DNA of 64,000 bases from Mycolicibacterium sp. CH28 (GTDB taxonomy: Bacteria; Actinomycetota; Actinomycetes; Mycobacteriales; Mycobacteriaceae): contig NZ_SRLQ01000004.1 in NCBI RefSeq assembly GCF_004745805.1, positions 310,001 through 374,000 of the forward strand, read 5' to 3'. Both the position numbers and the translations under genes were made by a program. Under the pieces are notes generated by a model that was not told the origin of the DNA, did not search any database, and was given only the letters and a program-made list of their open reading frames with translations. Positions 60,602-64,000 of the stretch are shown in pieces. Every line of letters begins with the position of its first letter. The first letter of the stretch is position 1.

Positions 60602-61855
60602 CTAGGACAGCGTAATTGCCGGAATCGTGCCCGCGGGTGCGCCGGAGGCCAGACCCGCGAAGTAGGCACCCGACCACATCCACAGGCCGGCCTGCAAACG
60701 CAGTGAGCTGCGGCCGACAGCGGTGTCGCCGTCGGCGTAGGCGGTCATGCTGGCGAGCACGGCAGCCTTGCTGACCATCAGGTAGGCCGAGCTCAGGTCG
60801 ACCAACGCGGTATAGGACGCGGGGGAGAACCCGGCTTGGGCCAAGCCTTCCCACACGAAACGGCCGGCGCCGGTGGCGCTCTGTAGCACCGTGGTCCACA
60901 TCGCCATCTCGGCCCAGCCGAGGTTGGTCGGGGCGGCGAGCTTGTCGAGCGCGCCGTCGTAGCGGGTCGCCAGCTCCAGCGGGAAGGCGGTCGAATTGCA
61001 GGCCAGAAATCCCTTGCAGCTGAGCGTGTCCTGCATCGACGGCACGCCGGCAGGCGGGTGCTCCAGCACGACGTCCAGATAGCCGCGGTTGTATCCGTAG
61101 AGTGCCAGCAGCAGCGGCACCGAGGCGTGCGCCACCGTCGTCACCAGCCACGGGTTGGCCTCCGCCGCCCCGGTCAGCCCGGTCGCAAGCGCGTCGAACA
61201 GCCGAATCCCGATGGCCGACGGGCTCAGATCTAACACCGGCGGCACCGCGTGCGGCAGCGTCACCGTCGCGGTGGCGGGACCACGGAGATTGTCGCGCAG
61301 CCAGATTCCGCCGAAGTATCCCGATGCCGCCAGGTTGCCCAGTAGTAGCCGCACCTGCTGCGGCTGAATCTGGTCCTGCGCCAAGGCGTCGAGGCTGGCG
61401 ACGGCCAGGTCGCCGAAGAAGAATCGCGCGCTGTCGGCGGGGTCGCCACCAGCGGCCACGAATTTGGTGGCGAAGCCGTCCATGAAATCCGGTGACACCG
61501 TGAATGAGGACCCCGTGACCACCGGCATCGGCGGCACCGTGACCGAGACCGCGGAGGTGAGACCGTTTGATGCTGTAGTAGTTACATCGGGACGGGACGC
61601 CGGCCGTGCGGTATGCGCGGTCGCGGGCGGCACCGAGCGTCGGTTCTCGGTCTGGGCAGCGGTGGTGCGCACCCGCTGGGTCCGGGCCTGTGCCGACGGC
61701 CCATGTTCTTGTCCGGGGGTGGGCCGCGCCGCGCTGGCCGAGGCCGCCGACGAGCCCGAGCCGCCATCGGCAGATGCCACCCCGGATCCGGCGAACAGCG
61801 CCGCGCCGACTCCAGCCGCGACCGCGACTCCGCCGACATACATCGACGCGCGCAT
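60602..61855 (-). CDS. Exported protein of unknown function
   Basis: A 417-residue protein. Signal peptide (VGGVAVAAGVGAALFAGSGVA) ending SADGG, then an Ala/Ser/Thr/Arg-rich spacer to about residue 95. The C-terminal 300 residues are mixed helix/strand with a Cys pair (LSCKGFLACNST) and no recognised family. GGGAGG lies 4 bases before the ATG at 61855; a further upstream ATG (61879) lacks this. It shares the signal-plus-spacer plan with five other proteins here. Convergent with the flavodoxin gene. Confidence 0.82.
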   Translation of the reverse strand: MRASMYVGGVAVAAGVGAALFAGSGVASADGGSGSSAASASAARPTPGQEHGPSAQARTQRVRTTAAQTENRRSVPPATAHTARPASRPDVTTTASNGLTSAVSVTVPPMPVVTGSSFTVSPDFMDGFATKFVAAGGDPADSARFFFGDLAVASLDALAQDQIQPQQVRLLLGNLAASGYFGGIWLRDNLRGPATATVTLPHAVPPVLDLSPSAIGIRLFDALATGLTGAAEANPWLVTTVAHASVPLLLALYGYNRGYLDVVLEHPPAGVPSMQDTLSCKGFLACNSTAFPLELATRYDGALDKLAAPTNLGWAEMAMWTTVLQSATGAGRFVWEGLAQAGFSPASYTALVDLSSAYLMVSKAAVLASMTAYADGDTAVGRSSLRLQAGLWMWSGAYFAGLASGAPAGTIPAITLS

Positions 61856-61950
61856 ACAACCTCCCGGGCAATTGTTCACGTAAGTGCTTGCCTGCGGAGG
61901 GTATCAGCTCAGCAAATATTGACTGCGACGTTTGGTGCGCTGCTCGGGGC

Positions 61951-63108
61951 CTAACCTTCCAGTTCGGCGCGGACCTGCACCTGGGTGTCCTCGTCGCAGA
62001 GTCCCAGTCCATGGGCCAACTGCGCGGCCTGCGCGGCGTCGGCCACCAGATGTAGCGGAATACCTTCTGCTCGAAGACGTTCGGCATGTTCTCCCAGCCG
62101 GCTGTTGCGCTCCTCGTCGTCGTCGCCAACCTGCCGGATGAGGATCAGGGCGGCACGACCGGGAAACTCGCGGGCCATTTCCGCGTAGACCACCGGATCG
62201 CGCTGGCCGCTGTCTCCGATCAACACGAAGCGCATCCGCGGGTAGGCCTCCAACAGGCGCCGGATAGCCGCCCTTTTGTGCTCAGGCCCGCTGCGGCGCA
62301 GATAACGCTCGGTGGGACCCCAATCGGTGAGGAACATCGGGCCCGGCGGGAAGCCGCGCACCTCGACGAAACGCTCCAGCATGGGATAGAACGACCAGCT
62401 TCCCGTGGACACGTAAAAGAACACCGGCTCCGGCCGGCGGTTACCGCCGCGGGTGGTCACCCCGCGAGCCAGGCCCTGGTAGAACGCGGCCATCCCGGGG
62501 ATGGGGCTGCGCTCGTCGGCCTCGCGCAGCAGTGTCCTGGCCACCATGGTCAGCCCCTCGGTCAGCCCGGTGAGCAGGATGGTGTCGTCGATATCGGAGA
62601 TGACCAGGAACGGCGCCGCCAGCGATGGTTTGACCACCCAGCCGTCGCCGGTGACCGGCTCGTCACCCTCGACGGGGGTGGCCACCGCGTCGGCTCGGTG
62701 CCAGCCGACCCGCAGTTTCGGTACGGCCAGCGCGAAGGTGGCGAATCCGTGGCTGTCGGTGACCTCACTGGCGCGGTGCCTACCGATGCGCAACTCGACT
62801 TCGCTGCCGACGATCGGCAACGCGGCATGACGGCGGACGTTGCTCTGCGCGACATCCCAGTAGGGGATGCGGCTGTCGCCGGGCAGTTCCGGGGCTTCCA
62901 TCACCCGCACCCGTACCTTGGCTACGTCGTCGGCTACGAAGCCCCGGTAGATGACCACAAGCGCGCCCCGGAATGCCCCCGATTGCAGCTTGCGGTCACG
63001 GCGGCGTTCGGTGAGCTTGCCCTCCAGCCCGGCGACAGCAGCGGCCGTTTCCGGGCTGCGCAGCTTCGCGTTGAGTTCCGACGCGATCCGCCGGGGCAGT
63101 CGTGGCAT
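61951..63108 (-). CDS. App1/DUF2183-type phosphatidate phosphatase-like protein
   Basis: A protein of about 385 residues. The catalytic DxDxT motif reads VISDIDDTILLTG near residue 180, followed by helices and STGSWSFYPMLERF, FLTDWGP, and the second acidic region RFVLIGDSGQRDPVVYAEMA, as in App1-type phosphatases that dephosphorylate phosphatidic acid. The N-terminal part is a beta-rich domain common to DUF2183 proteins. Starts at 63108 and 63120 are both possible, with no clear ribosome site. No signal peptide; probably membrane-peripheral. Role in lipid metabolism is inferred from the family. Confidence 0.88.
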   Translation of the reverse strand: MPRLPRRIASELNAKLRSPETAAAVAGLEGKLTERRRDRKLQSGAFRGALVVIYRGFVADDVAKVRVRVMEAPELPGDSRIPYWDVAQSNVRRHAALPIVGSEVELRIGRHRASEVTDSHGFATFALAVPKLRVGWHRADAVATPVEGDEPVTGDGWVVKPSLAAPFLVISDIDDTILLTGLTEGLTMVARTLLREADERSPIPGMAAFYQGLARGVTTRGGNRRPEPVFFYVSTGSWSFYPMLERFVEVRGFPPGPMFLTDWGPTERYLRRSGPEHKRAAIRRLLEAYPRMRFVLIGDSGQRDPVVYAEMAREFPGRAALILIRQVGDDDEERNSRLGEHAERLRAEGIPLHLVADAAQAAQLAHGLGLCDEDTQVQVRAELEG

Positions 63109-63272
63109 GGCAGAAAGCATCGCAGCAACGCCGGGCCCGCCGGGTGACATCCTCCGATTGGGGGACAACGATTCCATCTCCGTCATCCCCCAGCCGACCG
63201 ATACCGCGTGGACTCGTGAACGAGCAAAGTCGGACAGGACAACGATCGACTCACGAACGCGGGAGCGCAATC

Positions 63273-63458
63273 ATGGCGGCAAAGGGTTGGTTCACTCGAT
63301 TCCTGGAGTGCGCAGGCAGCCTCAGCGGAGCGTCGCCGCTGGCTCCGATCGACGCCGCCTACGGCACGGCATGGTGGGGTCCGGCCACCGCCGCTAGCGG
63401 AGGATTCGCCGGGAGCCCTGGGCGCCTGCCGCTGGTGGCCGCCGGTTCACGCCAGTAG
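63273..63458 (+). CDS. Possible small protein
   Basis: A 61-residue frame with GGGAG 8 bases before the ATG, starting MAAKGWFTRFLECAG. Rich in Gly, Ala and Pro with aromatic residues; no recognised domain. It overlaps the 3' end of the minus-strand Mpt64-like gene by 12 bases. Evidence is limited to the ribosome site and the codon-start context, so it may not be real. Confidence 0.4.
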   Translation: MAAKGWFTRFLECAGSLSGASPLAPIDAAYGTAWWGPATAASGGFAGSPGRLPLVAAGSRQ

Positions 63459-64000
63459 CGGGTCGATCGCTGCGCGGGGGACCAGCACCTGGGTGGCGCC
63501 GGCCGCCTCGGGCAGCAACTCGCCTTGGCTGAAGAAGAAGATCACGCCGTCGTTGGTGATGGCGAAGTCCTGGTAATTCGCCGGGTCCATGCCGGCGGTC
63601 GGATCGATCGTCACGCTCTGCCCGGTCTGCTTCTGTAGCTCCGAGAGCACGATGGGGAACACCACCTTGAGCGGGTCGGTGCCCGGCTGCCACAAGGTTT
63701 CGTAGGTGATTGGCTTGCGGTAAGCCTGATCCCAGTTGAACGCCTTGTACAGGGTCTCCGGGTGCGCGCCGCCGACGTTCTCATAGGTCTGCAGGACGAC
63801 CGACTGGCTGTCTCGCGGCGGTATCGCCGAGCTGTAGCTGGTCGCGGTGGTGTCCAGCTCGTAGGGCATGTCCCGCGGCGCCGAACCGTTGGCCACATTC
63901 AGGAACCCGTCACGGATCTGGCTGACGTAATCGGCAACCGATTTCAGGTCGGGGTAGTTGCTGGGAAAGCTGATGCTGACCCGGTAGGCCGGGTCGGACA
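63447..64000 (-). CDS. mpt64: Mpt64-like RsiV/DUF3298-family exported protein, 3' part
   Basis: The frame is open at the right edge, so the N-terminus and signal peptide lie outside. The visible 184 residues match Mpt64, a secreted mycobacterial antigen with an RsiV-like fold, in long stretches such as GGAHPETLYKAFNWDQAYRK, ITYETLWQPGTDPLKVVFPI, and TNDGVIFFFSQGELLPEAAG. In M. tuberculosis Mpt64 is an abundant secreted protein with reported effects in host cells. Orthologue versus paralogue cannot be decided from a fragment. It overlaps a possible small gene on the other strand by 12 bases. Confidence 0.9.
   Translation of the reverse strand, partial: SDPAYRVSISFPSNYPDLKSVADYVSQIRDGFLNVANGSAPRDMPYELDTTATSYSSAIPPRDSQSVVLQTYENVGGAHPETLYKAFNWDQAYRKPITYETLWQPGTDPLKVVFPIVLSELQKQTGQSVTIDPTAGMDPANYQDFAITNDGVIFFFSQGELLPEAAGATQVLVPRAAIDPLLA

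Overview
The window is high-GC DNA whose gene content points to a mycobacterium, most likely a fast-growing Mycolicibacterium-type species. It has two mmpS-mmpL pairs, an Mpt64-like protein, a CadI homologue, a PGRS-type glycine-rich protein, PecA-like aspartic protease domains and the yraN-comM-dprA cluster. This is a reading of protein families by eye; no database search was run. No rRNA, tRNA, CRISPR array, integrase or insertion sequence was seen.

Layout. 1-5774: conserved chromosomal genes (yraN end, comM, dprA, a divergent NarL-type sensor/regulator pair, a ViuB-type siderophore reductase). 5771-9818: an mmpS-mmpL operon facing a CsoR-family repressor and a small cysteine-rich protein, with a perfect inverted repeat between them. 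9987-13515: a PPK2 polyphosphate kinase and a proton-pump-type P-ATPase in one operon, preceded by a DosR-like box. 13805-18038: two exported proteins, one with a ParB/sulfiredoxin-like motif. 18205-21580: a TetR regulator facing a degenerate ABC ATPase and a YhgE/Pip membrane protein. 21643-27030: a SLC13-type permease, an NTF2-like protein with a WYL regulator, a decayed TetR/amidohydrolase scar, PhoU and an aquaporin. 27316-29948: an OmpR-type two-component system with 11-bp-phased repeats upstream of itself, of a small exported protein and of the aquaporin. 30064-35298: a second two-component system facing an ApbE and ferric-reductase/ferredoxin operon. 35611-41084: small conserved genes, a hydrolase-LuxR fusion and a second mmpS-mmpL operon.

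41331-46198 is the most striking block: three tightly coupled genes encoding a patatin-like phospholipase, a 900-residue protein with a C-terminal CHAT (caspase-like) protease signature, and a ComEC-type metallo-beta-lactamase-fold hydrolase. This mix of effector folds is typical of bacterial conflict or defence systems; I do not recognise this exact trio. 46655-55501 holds three exported proteins: a PecA-like aspartic protease, a PGRS protein with an ordinary signal peptide in place of a PE domain, and a giant 1807-residue protein that appears to contain two aspartic-protease-like domains and a beta-helix.

55721-64000: an ArsR regulator and CadI pair, a dormancy-flavoured cluster (anti-sigma-like ATP-binding protein, alpha/beta hydrolase, tandem universal stress protein, flavodoxin) with DosR-like boxes, another exported protein, an App1-type phosphatidate phosphatase and the 3' end of an Mpt64-like gene. 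Six separate exported proteins share one plan (signal peptide ending in Ala-Asp, Ala/Ser/Thr/Pro-rich spacer, unrelated C-terminal domain).
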